A stretch of 64,000 bases of DNA from Dastarcus helophoroides. Its lineage: Eukaryota > Arthropoda > Insecta > Coleoptera > Bothrideridae. This document shows positions 10,325 to 21,768 of this stretch, piece by piece (within the stretch, counting starts at the first letter, position 1; each line of letters begins with the position of its first letter). The stretch spans positions 40,777,059-40,841,058 of the forward strand of contig CM053327.1 in the NCBI GenBank assembly GCA_028583605.1. Reading direction: 5' to 3'. A program made the position numbers and the translations under genes. Below the pieces are notes generated by a model. It made no database searches. It was not told where the DNA came from and worked only from the letters and a program-made list of their open reading frames with translations.

Positions 10325-10441
10325 GAAATTTTGTACAAGGCTGAAATATTGTACAAAGCTGAAATTTTGTACAAAGCTGAAATTTTGTATAAAGCTGAAA
10401 TTTTGTACAAAGCTGAAATTTTGTACAAAGCTGAAATTTTG
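10325..10441 (+). repeat. 18-bp minisatellite, about 6 copies
   Basis: Unit GAAATTTTGTACAAAGCT repeated head to tail with one or two changes per unit. It is a multiple of 3 and so reads as EILYKA repeats, but nothing suggests a real protein. Confidence 0.9.
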
Positions 10442-10611
10442 AAAAAAAAAAACCTGCGCAGCATTTAAAAAAAGCTTAAACCTTTAACAACTATTTTCAG
10501 ATTTCCATATTAAACGACGACAGTTTTTACTTGTTTACGATAATAGATAACAGATAACATCTACCACTCTTTGATGGTCATGATGATAATTAATGGTAAA
10601 AAAATTGAAAT

Positions 10612-10840
10612 ACAAATCTTGCCCCCTGAAACCAAGAAAGATTAAAAACACAACAAAGTTTGCTCCTTTGTTGGAGGAGCAAGAAGAAGAAACAAAGAAA
10701 TATTAAAAACACAACAAAGTTTGCTCCTCCAACAAAGGAGCAAACTTTGTTGTGTTTTTAATCTTTCTTGGTTTCAGGGGACAAGATTTGTATTTCAATT
10801 TTTGAAGATAACCAAGGACCAGTCCGTTCCACTAAAATTA
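10612..10840. repeat. Family 3 repeat, inverted pair without ribozyme core
   Basis: Two inverted copies of the family 3 tail (CTTTCTTGGTTTCAGGGGACAA) face away from a centre containing palindromic CAAAGTTTGCTCC segments. The right copy continues through the full tail ending ACCAGTCCGTTCCAC. Head-to-head partial copies are a common insertion outcome of Penelope-like elements; that origin is inferred. Confidence 0.7.
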
Positions 10841-10849
10841 ATGGTAAAA

Positions 10850-11385
10850 AAGTAGCAACTTGAACTAATCATAATTTATTACATCGTGTAAATACTTTTT
10901 TTTTTTTGGGAATGACACTATACTCCTGTCAAAGCTTCGGCATAATTTTTCTATTAATGTTCGACAACCAAGTCCCTACATTGTACGTCGACAATCCTAT
11001 AAAAAAACATTTTAAATTAATGGACCTCCTTAAGGCACATATCTTTTATTTTAAGCTCAAGTTGATCATTAGCAACGGCAGTTGTTCAATCTAATACTCA
11101 TTATAATATCTGAGATACCGACCCTGAAAATGAATGATGTGGGAAGCTGCAGAATGACAATAAGAAACAAACACGATAAAATGTTCATCATTCAGTACCT
11201 AGAACGTGACATTCGATTTTTTTGTTAACGGAGATTGCGCTATAAATAAACATTCGTTTAAGAGCTTTATGATGCTTTATTAACCACGGTTGCAGTTCAA
11301 ATTTTCCATCTAATTCATCATGTAGAGTCCGGATTCTATGCAACATAAAAGGCTTAAAATATGCATGCAAATATGCAAGTAAAAG
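10850..11385. other. Unrecognised, moderately complex DNA
   Basis: Two short open frames (10906-11094 plus, 11188-11370 minus, about 60 residues each) have no recognisable domain. No repeats from elsewhere in the window noted. Confidence 0.35.
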
Positions 11386-11387
11386 TT

Positions 11388-11525
11388 CAAAATATGCACC
11401 AAAAGTGTTAAAAGAAGCTCCAAAAGAGTCAAAATATGCTCCAAAAGAGTCAAATATGCCCCAAAAGTGTCAAAATATGCCCCAAAAGTGTCAAAATATG
11501 CCCCAAAAGTGTCAAAATATGCAAC
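11388..11525 (+). repeat. 21-bp minisatellite
   Basis: Units of the type AAAATATGCCCCAAAAGTGTC. The three rightmost are almost identical and the left ones diverged (GAGTC, GTGTT, 20-21 bp). Confidence 0.85.
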
Positions 11526-11827
11526 TTTAAATAATAATGCTGTTAATTATTATTTAAGGAAAAAATGATGGGACCCCAAAAAATATTTTTGAATGAAAAT
11601 AGCAAAAAGCAGAAGTTTGAGATTAAAACCGAAAGTTGGAGGAACACCCATTTTAAAAGAAAAGATCGAAATTTTTAGAAAAAGGATAAATTTTGAGGAG
11701 AGAGTCTAAATTTCCAAAAACTTAAGAAATCAAATCAAAATTTCTAGACACTGAGATACCAAAATATCGACATTTTTAGAAAAATAAACCTAAAATAACG
11801 ACATTTCAAAAAATGTGACATTTCGGG

Positions 11828-11910
11828 AAAAAGGGTCGAAATTCCGACGATTGACAGTCGAAATTCCGACGATTGACAGTCGAAATTCCGACGATTGACA
11901 GTCGAAATTA
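11828..11910 (+). repeat. 22-bp minisatellite, 3-4 copies
   Basis: Unit GTCGAAATTCCGACGATTGACA repeated perfectly three times and partly a fourth. It is a locally homogenised version of the degenerate GTCGAAATT motif found across the window. Confidence 0.9.
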
Positions 11911-12189
11911 TCCAAAGAAAGTCACTTTTAAGCAGTGGCGTGTCGTGACTTTTATAAATGGGGAAATAGATTAAGTCAATATTTCAAGAAAGTCGAAATT
12001 TCCACCAAAAGTAGAAATCTCGAAAAAATTAAAAAATAGTCAAAATTTGGGGAAAAAATTTAAAGTGTGTAAAAAAAGAAATTTTTAAAAAGTCGAAATT
12101 TTCATCGTAATTAAAAATTTCGAGAAACATTCAAAATTTAAACATAAAAACAAAATCTTCAAAGAAAAATCGAATTTTCTAATTTCCGA

Positions 12190-12300
12190 ATTCAGTATCT
12201 CTCTGAAGATGACAGATTGACTGTCGAAACGCGTTAGAGCAACGTTTGTTGTGTTTCTTAATCTTTCTTGGTTTCAGGGAACAAAATTTTCAAATTTATA
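12190..12300 (+). repeat. Family 3 repeat with hammerhead-like core
   Basis: Short insertion running from AGTATCTCT through the ribozyme-like core into the family's tail (AATCTTTCTTGGTTTCAGGG); it lacks the last part of the tail. Confidence 0.7.
12199..12239 (+). ncRNA. Hammerhead-ribozyme-like motif, family 3
   Basis: CUCU (stem I), CUGAAGA, one unpaired U, stem II GACAG/CUGUC with loop AUUGA, GAAA, palindromic ACGCGU as stem III, U at the cleavage position, then AGAG closing stem I. All core boxes are intact. The unpaired base at stem II and a GUU site suggest slow cleavage at best. Confidence 0.55.
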
Positions 12301-13669
12301 AACATCTGTCCTGAAAATTTGACTTTCTATGCAAAATTTCATATTTTTTTCAGAATTCGTCTTTTTTTCGAAATTTTGACTTTTCTCTTTTCAGAATTCG
12401 TCTTTTCTTTAATTTTGCTTTTATTCATAAAACTTGACTTTTTTCTTAAAATATGACTCTCCCAAAATTTTCTTTCTCAATTTCGAGGCTTCTCTCGAAA
12501 TTTCGTTATTTTTTTTTTGACGGTAGATTCTTTTTAGAATTGTCTACCTGCTAGAATCAGAACTTTTAAATATTTGAACTATTTGCTTAAATTTTGCTTC
12601 TTTCTCGCTCTCTGCTCTTTCAATTTTTTTAAAAAGTCGACATTAAGTCAATATCTTCATTTTAAAAAAGTCGAAATTCTAAATGATAAATCGAAATTTG
12701 AAAGCCCAATTATAAAAAAAATTCAACTTTACAACAAAAGTGGAATTTTCTAAAATAATTTAAAAATTACAGAAAATCGAAATTTCGAGAAAAATTTGTA
12801 ATTCGGCGAAAAATTGAAATTTTTAGAAAAAAATCCAATTTCTGACCAAAAAGTCTTAATTTTTCGAAAAAAAGCCCAATTTTCGAAAAAAGCCCAATTT
12901 TCGAAAAATATCGAAATGTTTTAATCAATATTTTCAAAGATAATTCAAATTTTCAGAAGGAGTTGAATTTTAGAACCACTTTGAGATTTTTAGAGAGGTC
13001 AAAACGTCACGAGAAAAACTGGATCTTCGAACAAACTTTAAAAAAAGTTCGCAATTTTTAACATAACATGTTTTGAACAAGAGTTCAAAATTTTATAAAA
13101 AAACGTAACAATTAAAATTTACACAAAATTTCCTGTAAAATTTCAAAAAGAAGCCAAAATTTTAAATAATTTCAATATGTTGGTCTTAATTTTCAAAAAA
13201 GTTCAATAAAATGTAAAAAAAGGTATTTTGATATATTTCGGAGGTAAAATTGATATTTTGAAAAATCTTGAGTAGTTGAAGTTTTTAACAAAGTGTAATA
13301 TTTCAAAAAAAGTTTAACCACAAAAAGTCGAATTTGGAGAAAAAGACGAAAATTAAGCAGTCATTATTTTAAAAAAGTACAAATATTCAGTCAGGATTTC
13401 AAGAAAAGTGCTAAATTTGGAAAAAGTGTCAATTTTGTTATCTAAATTTGCGAAAGTCGCAATTTCTGGTACAATGCAAAATTTTCAGAATATGCGAAAT
13501 TAAAAAAAAACCGAATTTTTCAAAAAAAAGGTCCAATTTTCAGCAGAAGAACATAAAATCAATCACAATTTTGAAAAGTATAACTTTTTTAAAACTTGTT
13601 AAAAGTTTCTTTTTAAAAATCGAAATTTTCAATTTTGTTATCTAAATTTGCGAAAGTCGCAATTTCTGA

Positions 13670-13980
13670 CAAAAGTCATGATTTTCAGAATATTCGAAAA
13701 TTTCAAAAAAAAAACCCGAATTTTTCAAAAAAAAAGGTCACGTTTTCAACTAAGAACATAAAATCAATCATAATTTTAAAAAGATCGAAATTTTCAATAA
13801 AGTAAATTGGAATTTCAAGAAAAATTCAAAGATTTTGAAAAATAAACGGATTATTTTTAAAATGTCGAAGCCAAACTATTAACTAAAAGTCGGATTTAAA
13901 AAACAGATAAAATTTCATTAAAAAAATCGAAATTTCAGATCAAGATTTTCAAAAAAGGTAAGATTTCGAGAAAAATTGAG
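13670..13980 (+). repeat. Internal duplication shared with 15640-15850
   Basis: The order of landmarks (GAACATAAAATCAATC, GTCGAAGCCAAA, AACTAAAAGTCGGATT) is the same in both segments. One copy lies inside hAT insertion 1 and the other outside it, so the flanking DNA is a relative of the element body. A third partial copy is at 13480-13640. Confidence 0.7.
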
Positions 13981-14304
13981 ATTTTAAAAGTCAAAATTTT
14001 GAAAATGGGATTTTTGAATAAGGCAAAATTTTAAAAATGGAATTTTTGAAAAAGGCAAAATTTTGAAATGTCAAAGTTTTGAAGAGTAAATTTTCAAGAA
14101 TCGAAATTGTCAATAGTAAATTGAATTATAAAAAGTCGGATTTTTCAAAAAGAGCTAATCTTTTGAAAACATTCGACATTAAAAGAAGACAATTTTGAAA
14201 AAGGTCGACGTTTTCAATAAAACTCGAAATGTTGAAGTTCTACCACGCCTTAATAATTTGTACACAAATAAACTCTGATTAATTACATTAAAAATAAGTT
14301 TTCT

Positions 14305-14475
14305 TGAGTGGTAGAGTTAAAAATATGTGATCTGCGACTGGGGGTCGAACCCAGGACCGTCACGTTACATGCCAGATACCTAACCACGGAGCCATCGCCA
14401 CCACTACTCTCAACTTTGAATATTTCACATAATGTACCCCCTCGGTACCCGCTGACTGCTACAGCCCGGCCATTC
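14305..14475 (-). repeat. tRNA-derived SINE
   Basis: Minus-strand tRNA-like sequence with B box GGTTCGACCC (complement at about 14343-14352) and an A-box-like GGCTCCGTGGTTAGG (about 14375-14395), followed by a body through TACCGAGGGGGTAC. Better preserved than the array at 6.7-7.9 kb. Confidence 0.8.
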
Positions 14476-14756
14476 CTGACAGCTAGTGATGTGCCGGATC
14501 GTTAAAAATGTATATCCGCGGATACGGATCTGAATACGGATATTTGGTCTCAAGATCCGCGGATACGGATCTTCTCTTTCCAATATTTAGCGCCGCGTAC
14601 TGTACTCAATCGTTGTCTGTGCGCGAGATCTTGACACGGTAGCGCCACTTGACGCTTTGCGTGACAGGCAGGACATGTTTCGATTTGCATTGCGCGGATC
14701 CCTCTTTTGTTTTGTTTATAGTTTAGTGGACACTGGGCAGCATAGATAACGTTTGT
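14476..14756. mobile_element. Possible hAT-end fragment with repeated ATCCGCGGATACGGATC
   Basis: Begins TAGTGATGTGCCGGATC directly at the end of the SINE, then carries two copies of a palindromic ATCCGCGGAT core. Locally more GC-rich than its surroundings. No matching right terminus was found, so class is a guess. Confidence 0.35.
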
Positions 14757-14915
14757 ATAGTTAAAAATATGGGATCAGCGACTGGGGGTCGAACCCAGGA
14801 CCGTCACGTTACATGCCAGACACCTAACCACGGAGCCATCGCCACCACTACTCTTAACTCCACTCATTCATCTCACACAACGTACCCTCTCGGTATCCGC
14901 TGTCTGCTATACTTG
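14757..14915 (-). repeat. tRNA-derived SINE
   Basis: Second well-preserved copy, with B box and A-box-like segment as in 14305-14475; body diverges after about 14900. Confidence 0.8.
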
Positions 14916-15211
14916 TTTGTGTTTCTTTTGTTACTGAATTTGTTACTTTACAAACATAATTGTTACACTTCAATCATAAACGTTATTAATATTAATAAAT
15001 AGTGGTCGCACGAAGAGAGAGCAGCTGCAGCTGAGGTTTTTAAATAAAATGAACGTGGATGTTTTCATTTTGTAAGGGAAGCTGTGCTTCCCTAGCTTTC
15101 ATAAAGAATACGCCACTGCTTTTAAGAGAAAGTCGAATTTTAGAATGAAATGGAAATTTGAGAACGAATGAAACTAATCAAAAACCCCGAAAAAGAGGTA
15201 TTTACAGCAAA

Positions 15212-16105
15212 AAGTAGAAAGTTCAAGAAAACGATAGGAATTTCCCACAGAAGATTAAATTTTGAAAAAAATAGTCAAATTTTAAGAATAGTTATCTATA
15301 AAAAGGACAAATTTTTAACAAAAAAAATCGAAATTTTGAGAAAAACACGAACTTCGAAAAAAGTTGAGGTTGTAGGATCATAAAAGTAGAAATTTCCAAA
15401 AGACGATTTTAAGAAAAATGTTGAAATTTCGAAAAACAGGCGAATTTCAAGAACAAATTCTAAATTATCAAAAACAAACTTTGAAAAAAACAGAAACTTC
15501 AAAATCTAAAAATTTTCAGAATATTCGAAATTTAAAAAAACCGAATTTTTCAAAAAAAAGTTCAAATTTTCAGCAGAAGAACATAAAATCAATCACAATT
15601 TTGAAAAATATTGCTTTTTTTAAATCTTGTTAAAAGTTTCTTTTTAAAAAGATCGAAATTTTCATCACAGTAAATTGGAATTTCGAGAAAAAGTCAAAAA
15701 TTTTGAAAAAAAAAATGGATTACTTTTGAGATGTCGAAGCCAAATTACTAACTAAAAGTCGGATTAAAAAAAAGAGATGAAATTTCATTAACAAAATCGA
15801 AATTTCAGGTCAAGATTTTCAAAAAAAGGTAAGATGTGGAGAAAAATTGAAATTTTAAAAGTCAAAACTTAAAGAAACTTCAGGAAAACGATGAGAATTT
15901 CCCACAGAAGCTTAAATTTTGAAAAAAATAATCAAATTTTGACAATAGTTGTCTATAAAAAAGACGAATTTCAAACAAAAAAAAATTGAAATTTTAAGAA
16001 AAACACGAACTTCGAAAAAAAGTCGATGTTGTAGGATCATAAAAGTAGAAATTTCGAAAAGGCGATTTTAAGAAAAATGTTGAAATTTCGAAAAACAGGC
16101 GAATT
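15212..16105 (+). repeat. 666-bp-period duplication in degenerate block
   Basis: 15212-15444 and 15878-16105 share a long run of landmarks (GGAATTTCCCACAGAAG, AGTTATCTATAAAAA, GTTGTAGGATCATAAAAGT). The block consists of the A-rich GTCGAAATT motif; no coding sequence. Confidence 0.75.
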
Positions 16106-16227
16106 TCCAAAAAAAATTAAATTTCCAAAAAAAATTATATTTCCAAAAACAAACTTTGAACAAAAATAGGAAGTTCGAAATGTCAAAGACCAATTTTGAA
16201 AAAAATTCCGTCATTTCAAGAAATATT

Positions 16228-16375
16228 GAAATACAAATCTTGTCCCCTGAAACCAAGAAAAATTAAAAATTACAACAGAGGTTTCTCTATTTTGTTTAAA
16301 TATTTTTTGGTTTCAGGGGACAAGATTGTGTTTGCATTTTTGAAGATAACCAAGGACTAGTCCGTTCCACCAAAA
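16228..16375. repeat. Family 3 repeat tails, inverted pair
   Basis: Minus-strand and plus-strand copies of the GGTTTCAGGGGACAAG tail meet head to head. The plus copy runs to the end of the repeat (AGTCCGTTCCACC). No ribozyme core. Confidence 0.7.
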
Positions 16376-16734
16376 AAAAAGAAATATTAAATATCGAATT
16401 TTGAAACATGAAAATTTCAAGCAAATAGACGAAAATATTTGAAGGTTCTGATTCTTGTAGGTAGAAAATCCTAAACAGAATCTACCGTTGAGAAAAATAA
16501 TGGAATTTCGAGAAAAACCTTAAAATTGAGAAAGTAAATTTTGGGAGCAAGTCATGTCTTACAAAAAAAGTTAAGTTTTATGAAGCGAAATTAAAGAAAA
16601 AACGAATTCTGAAAAGGGGAAAGTCAAGATTTCGAAAAAACAAAACGAATTCTGAAAAAATTAAAATTTTGCATAGAAAGTCAAATTTTTGGGTATATCG
16701 AAAGAAAAAAATCACAAAATTCATTAATCGAAAT

Positions 16735-16830
16735 ACAAATCTTGTCCCCTGAAACCAAGAAAGATTAAAAAACACAACAAAGGTGGCTCTAACGCGTTTC
16801 GACCGCCAAGCTTTCATCTTCAGAGAGATA
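16735..16830 (-). repeat. Family 3 repeat with degraded hammerhead-like core (16787-16827)
   Basis: CUGAAGA, GAAA and ACGCGU are intact on the minus strand, but stem II (GAAAG against CGGUC) no longer pairs fully. Confidence 0.65.
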
Positions 16831-16834
16831 CTAA

Positions 16835-17565
16835 CTGTTCTTAGTTACAGATCACTTTTGTGATCAATTTTAAAGTTTATATAAAAACAGCAAAGCAGAT
16901 AAAAAAATCTAACACAAATTTGCACGCACAAGAGACTGGCACAGTAATCGTTACTATTGAAATTGAAATTATTCTCTTCTCAATTCGTCGTTTGACTTTT
17001 AGAGATTAAAATTCATCGCTTTAGAACTAGAACAACCACAATATTAATTCTTGTGATTATCTTTATTATATTTTTCCCAGAATTAATTATATTCATGAAA
17101 AGGGGTTTAATAATGAATATGAACTGTAAAAGGTCAAGCAAATTTATGTGACATATAACAACTCGGCCAGAGTGCAATCATTTACTGGAAGTGCTTGCTA
17201 TTTACATAAATTAACTATTTGCAATAAACTAATGTCGTTGAATATTCTTTTAATTTTTGTCACATGACAAAATTTATTTAGATATAAAAAGTTTTAGAGC
17301 TTTTATTTTGAAAAAGTGATAATATCACGGAATACCTCTTTAAAGATGTAAGGTTTACAGTTATTTAGTTTTCAATTATTGAACGACCTACAGCTTTTTG
17401 TAGCAAAATGTATAGCACCTCATTTGCATTTTTTTTCTTCAAAGTATTTATGAGAGAGCTAGGAAAACATTATTTATTTTGTGTCTATCTAACATCTCTT
17501 ATAGATTGCCTCAAGCAGCGATGGCGTTGATGGATGGTATTACGTTGCTTTAATGAATTTTTTTT
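16835..17565. other. Unrecognised complex DNA
   Basis: About 730 bp free of the degenerate motif. No supported coding region. Confidence 0.35.
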
Positions 17566-17670
17566 TAGTATCTCTCTAAAGATGATAGCTTGGCTGTCGA
17601 AACGTGTTAGTTTTTTTTAATTTTTCTTGGTTTCAAGGGAGAATGTATTTCAATTAATGAATTTTATGAT
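17565..17670 (+). repeat. Family 3 repeat, degraded core
   Basis: CUGAAGA reads CUAAAGA and ACGCGU reads ACGUGU; the tail is shortened (GGTTTCAAGGG). Almost certainly inactive. Confidence 0.65.
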
Positions 17671-17804
17671 TTTCTTTTGATATACCCACATTTTTGTCGA
17701 TTTTCAAGACGCTGTGATTCAAAGAAAAATAGTCGTAGACAAAATACCAAAAAAAAAACAAATTAAACCTTCAATAGTGTTCAGAGCTTGAGTATAACAT
17801 TTTT

Positions 17805-18134
17805 TTGCTTCGGCGGTTTTGGATTAATTACAAAGAAACCATGGGCTGGACGCAATTTTTTTCAAAATTTTTGTTTACCTTTAGAAAGAGCCACGAACTT
17901 AACTATTTTTTTTCCAGTGATTTCATTGTTTTTCAGGAATATGATATGATACTAATAAGCATTTCCTTTAAACAAGACACTGGATATCGTGCGCCCCAAT
18001 TGTTTGCGCAACATGACAGCTTTAGATTGATGAGGATAGGAAACGATATTCTCCTATCGATTAAACAGTATGTAAATTATTTTAAAAACTGGATACATAT
18101 CGAGTTATTTAATGAAATATTAAAACCGCTGTAG
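17805..18134 (+). CDS. Unrecognised open frame, 109 residues
   Basis: Open from an ATG at 17805 to a stop at 18132. It sits in sequence of normal complexity, unlike most short frames here. The middle (about 17935-18070, EYDMILISISFKQDTGYRAP...) has balanced composition. It is preceded by polypyrimidine-AG tracts (about 17905-17937) and followed by a possible GTATGT donor at about 18070, so it could be an exon of a host or element gene. No domain recognised; it may equally be chance. Confidence 0.25.
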   Translation: MLRRFWINYKETMGWTQFFSKFLFTFRKSHELNYFFSSDFIVFQEYDMILISISFKQDTGYRAPQLFAQHDSFRLMRIGNDILLSIKQYVNYFKNWIHIELFNEILKPL

Positions 18135-19140
18135 GTACAAATGTGAGAATTATCAATTTCGTGATCTTTCAACTTGAATACATTATTGCTCAATAAACTC
18201 GAATCATAGATCACTGGCTCGGGTGGGTAACAATTATGTGCACTTCTGAAATGCATTCATTCTTCCTTCACTACATTCTATTCTATTGTAGAAATAATTG
18301 TGGTACTTACATCATAATAGACCTGATTATTTCCACCTTGTTTCTGTAACAATAAAAGATAACTTTATTGAATGAAAATAGGTTGCCCTAGGAATAAAGA
18401 TTATTTACCATGTAATTATTAAAGGTTGAAGCAGTTTTCAATAAATATCAATGTTGGCCATAAAGTCATATTTATTGTCCTTTTGGTTTATGACTACAAT
18501 AAAAGGCGATTTATTGAAAGAGAGCGGCAAAAACTTAATTGAAAATAAGACAAAGAAGTGAAAATTCCTATCTGGAATTGGCAAGACTGATTGACGTTGC
18601 TATTTGACATTTTCATAGTAAATTTTGACGTTTTCATAGAAAATTTTGACGTTCTCATGGTAAATTTTGACATTTAGCCGGTATAGGTGTCATATTTGTT
18701 CAGAACGCTTTGTCTTGCGAACGCTACTTTTGTTGTCATTTCAAAGCTTCATCTCTTATCAGTCCCGAAGGAGAGTTGCTGACGTCTGACATACTTTAGG
18801 GTTTTATAGTTCTCTGAAATGTTGGTTGTAGATTTGAAATCAGGTTTTTATTTCATTTTGATTTACTTAAAAACGAAGGGTAAATATTTGGCAAAAAAAT
18901 TTTACACCATACGTCTTTTTGGGCAAATAAATCCTCTCGTAAATCCCCACCGCAAATCCTCATAATGTCCAGAGGCAGTTAATTCAAGATTAATATAAAA
19001 AATGATGCTGAAGTTGGGAATAACATTCAACTTCATTTATCACTTTAAAAGAACCCATTTTTGAAAATATGATGACAGTGGCCTTCAGAGAATGACTGCA
19101 TCATCATTTTTCAGCGACCGTTTTGAATCGATTGTTTCAT
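18135..19140. other. Unrecognised DNA with a short tandem repeat
   Basis: At 18604-18675 a 24-bp unit (TTTTCATAGTAAATTTTGACG type) occurs three times. Otherwise no gene or repeat was identified. Confidence 0.45.
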
Positions 19141-19179
19141 TACTTAATTAGTGATTTTTTTTCACAAAATATAGAAATT

Positions 19180-19305
19180 TTGTCAAAAGGTCGGAACATT
19201 TGAGTATTCGAGTTGGAAATACTAAACTGACGATATCTAACAAAATCCAAACCGGTCTTTGATCTCCAAACTTCGAATTTAATAAATGTTTATGCTCTGT
19301 GCATT
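19180..19305 (+). repeat. Family 1 ribozyme repeat, fragment
   Basis: Carries the stem I/core region (CUGACGA present) but the GAAA box reads CAAA and stem II is damaged. Ends at the CTGTGCATTAGA landmark. Confidence 0.7.
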
Positions 19306-19734
19306 AGAAAAAATGGACATTGTCAAAAAATCGAAATTTTGAAAATAAACAAATATTTAAAAAAGTTGATATTTTCATAGAAGTCGAAATTTTGAGAAAA
19401 AGTCGAAATTTTGAATTTGAAATTTGAAGAAACAGTCAAATTTTCAATTGTAATGTCCAGAAATAACAGATATTGAATTTTGGGATAAAAAGTTCGAGAA
19501 TAAGACAAAGTTCTCGGAAAAAGTCCAACATTACGAAAATGGGATTTCGGGAAAAAAGATTCTTTTGAAAATTTCGACATAAAGGTCAAAATTTCGACAT
19601 AAAGGTCGAATTCTCGACAAGAAGGTCGAAATTTCTAGGAAATATTCAAAATTCCCAAGGCGCAGTCCAACTTTGAGAGGAAAAAGTCAAATTTTGAGTA
19701 CAAATTCGTTATTTAGAAAAATACGATTTCGGTT

Positions 19735-19835
19735 ATTGTATACGTTTCACGGGATTTCGATGCTTCGTTCCGCAGGTTAGGGAAACATCTTGAAGTAATG
19801 GCAACATAGCAGCTTCATTAGTTCTTCTTTACCTT
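19735..19835 (+). repeat. Dispersed repeat of about 85 bp (inverted partner at 27390-27470)
   Basis: GGATTTCGATGCTTCGTTCCGC...TTAGGGAAACATCTTGAAGTAATGGC is matched by the complement of 27390-27470. No other feature explains it. Confidence 0.65.
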
Positions 19836-19884
19836 TTTAAAGTTATGACGAGAAAAGATCGAAATTTCAAGGAAAAAAAACAAG

Positions 19885-20432
19885 ATCGAAACCGATCTTT
19901 GATTTCGAAACTTCGAATCTAATAAATGTTCAATCAACGTTGGTCTGTGCATTAGAATCCTTGTCTTCTGGGAACTTTCCTAGAGAGCCACCGCTTCGCT
20001 AGGTGACAGTGTTTCAACTGTTGGTAGTTCACCTACCTACACGCCTGGAAGGCTACATGAATCTGCAGTCTAGGTTGTATTTTACTTGCATATCTGCATA
20101 ATTTATTAAAAAAAAATCATGTCCAATTTTGGTCTTCTATATTTCATTTTTTCTCTATTCCATGTGAAATGAACTAACCTAGTTTTTGTCAGCGGTCATG
20201 AGGTGACGTTTTAAGAATTTGGATATCACGTGGTCGTATTTCAAAAAATGTTTGACTATATTGTCAATTTTCATTAACAAAAATTTAAATATTTCCAAAC
20301 TAGGTTCATGAAATATTAAATAAAATTAATAAACATAATGTTTCCGTCCAGTAAGAGTCTAAAATGCAGAATAAGATGCAACAAGTTGAAAAATCAAATC
20401 ATTCGATGCCTACGTTTTATTAGAGCTGCTAA
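19885..20432 (+). repeat. Family 1 repeat, long form lacking the CUGA box
   Basis: Starts inside the ribozyme core (AACAAGATCGAAACCGATC), runs through the family 1 unit, then continues for about 320 bp to GAGCTGCTA. The same extension is found at 53060-53402, so a longer variant of the repeat exists. Confidence 0.75.
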
Positions 20433-20939
20433 TTGTCAAAAAATCGAAATTTTGAAAACGGCCAAATACTCAAACAAGTTGATATTTTCAAAAAAGTCGA
20501 AAATTTCAGATAAAGTCGAAATTTTGAGAAAATATTTAAAATTTCCAAAGCGTAGTCCAACTTTGAGAGGAAAAAGTCGAATTTTGAGTACAAATTCGTT
20601 ATTTAGAAAAATACGATTCACGATAAAAAATGTTGGGAAAAAGTCGAAATTTTCATAAAATAAATTTTAAAATAATAAATAGATAACTCGAAAAACGTCG
20701 AAGATTTGAAAAAAGTTAAAATTTCCACAGGTTGAATTTTGTGAAAAACAAAAGCGTCGAATTTTGATAAAAAAATCCCTAATCCCAAAAATATTCTTCG
20801 CAATTTTTTTTTATTTTTACTTAATTTAAATTTTGAATATTTATATTTCACTAAAGAAGCTGAATTTATAAGAATCTTGTTCTCAACATTTTCCAAAAAT
20901 ATTTTTGCCAACATTTTTACGTAGTTTTTAATATTTTTC

Positions 20940-21190
20940 AAACATCGCCTCATTTTGGAAATTTTGACTTTCACCTCAAAAAGCGATGTTTTGTTTTTCC
21001 CCGCAACTGGCTTTTTTCTGAAATTTTAACAATTTCAAATTCATTTATTTCCTCTAAATCAAATAATGTTATCTAATTTAGAGAAAAAAAAACAAATTTC
21101 GAAATGTTAAAATTTCAGGAAAAAGCCCATTGCATGGAAAAACAAAACATCGCTTTTTGAGGTAAAAGTCATCCAAAATGAGGCGAAATT
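20940..21190. repeat. Imperfect inverted repeat, about 110-bp arms
   Basis: AAAAAGCGATGTTTTGTTTTTC (about 20978-20999) and its complement near 21138-21160 are part of long arms centred near 21068. The centre marks a switch in the strand bias of the degenerate motif. Confidence 0.75.
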
Positions 21191-21474
21191 TGAGACACAA
21201 GTTGCCATTTCCGGAAAAACAAATTTAAAAAAGTGGAGGTTTTTAGATGAATACGAGTATGAAGAAAAATGCGCAGGATGTGCGAAAAAAAAAGACTTTT
21301 TGGAAGAGTCGTCCAAAAAGTAGAATGTTCAGAATAACGTCGGAATTTCGAAAAAAATGGTTTTAAAGAAAAGGCGAATTTTAGAAAAGAAGACTAATTT
21401 TAAGAGGGAAAGTCAAAATTTCAAGAAAAAGACGAATTTGAACTTGCCAGAAATATTAAATATTATATTTTGAA

Positions 21475-21768
21475 AATTGCAATACAAATCTTGTCCCCTG
21501 AAACCAACGGTTGGAACCTTTGTTGTGTTTTTTAATTTTTCTTGGTTTCAGGGGACAAAATTTGTATTTCAATTTTTGAAGATAACCAAAGATTAGTCCG
21601 TTCCACCAAAATTCGATCTTTCTGTCAAGATTTTTCTGAAACAATTCCACCTTTTAGCTCAAAATTTCGATACAGTGACTACAAATTTCTGAATTTTTAC
21701 GTCAAATGCAAAATTTTAAACTATTTTGTTGAAATTTTGAAGATAACCAAGTTCCGTTCCACCAAAAT
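21475..21768. repeat. Family 3 repeat tails, inverted pair plus fragment
   Basis: Minus tail at 21478-21508 and plus tail at 21535-21615, no core. A further tail end (TTGAAGATAACCAAG) is at 21740-21766. Confidence 0.65.

Larger units (their letters stand above)
11933..15118 (+). mobile_element. hAT-type insertion 1, non-autonomous, 8-bp TSD
   Basis: Starts CAGTGGCG and ends CGCCACTG (terminal inverted repeats), flanked on both sides by a perfect 8-bp duplication CTTTTAAG (11925-11932 and 15119-15126). CAG...CTG ends plus an 8-bp target duplication are the hallmark of the hAT superfamily. The 3.2-kb body has no transposase frame; it consists of the degenerate GTCGAAATTT motif plus nested insertions: a family 3 ribozyme repeat (12190-12300), SINEs (14305-14475, 14757-14915) and an ATCCGCGGATACGGATC-rich fragment (14476-14590). 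Confidence 0.9.

Noticed and set aside
10208..10468. 86-residue frame with EILYKA repeats
   Set aside because: The frame exists only because the 18-bp minisatellite is a multiple of three; upstream codons are AT-rich low complexity.
10325..11910. CRISPR-like direct repeats
   Set aside because: These are contiguous minisatellites without unique spacers, in a eukaryotic context.
14305..14475. Functional tRNA gene
   Set aside because: B box and A-box-like segments are present, but a cloverleaf with acceptor and anticodon stems cannot be formed convincingly and the copies are repetitive; a tRNA-derived SINE fits better.
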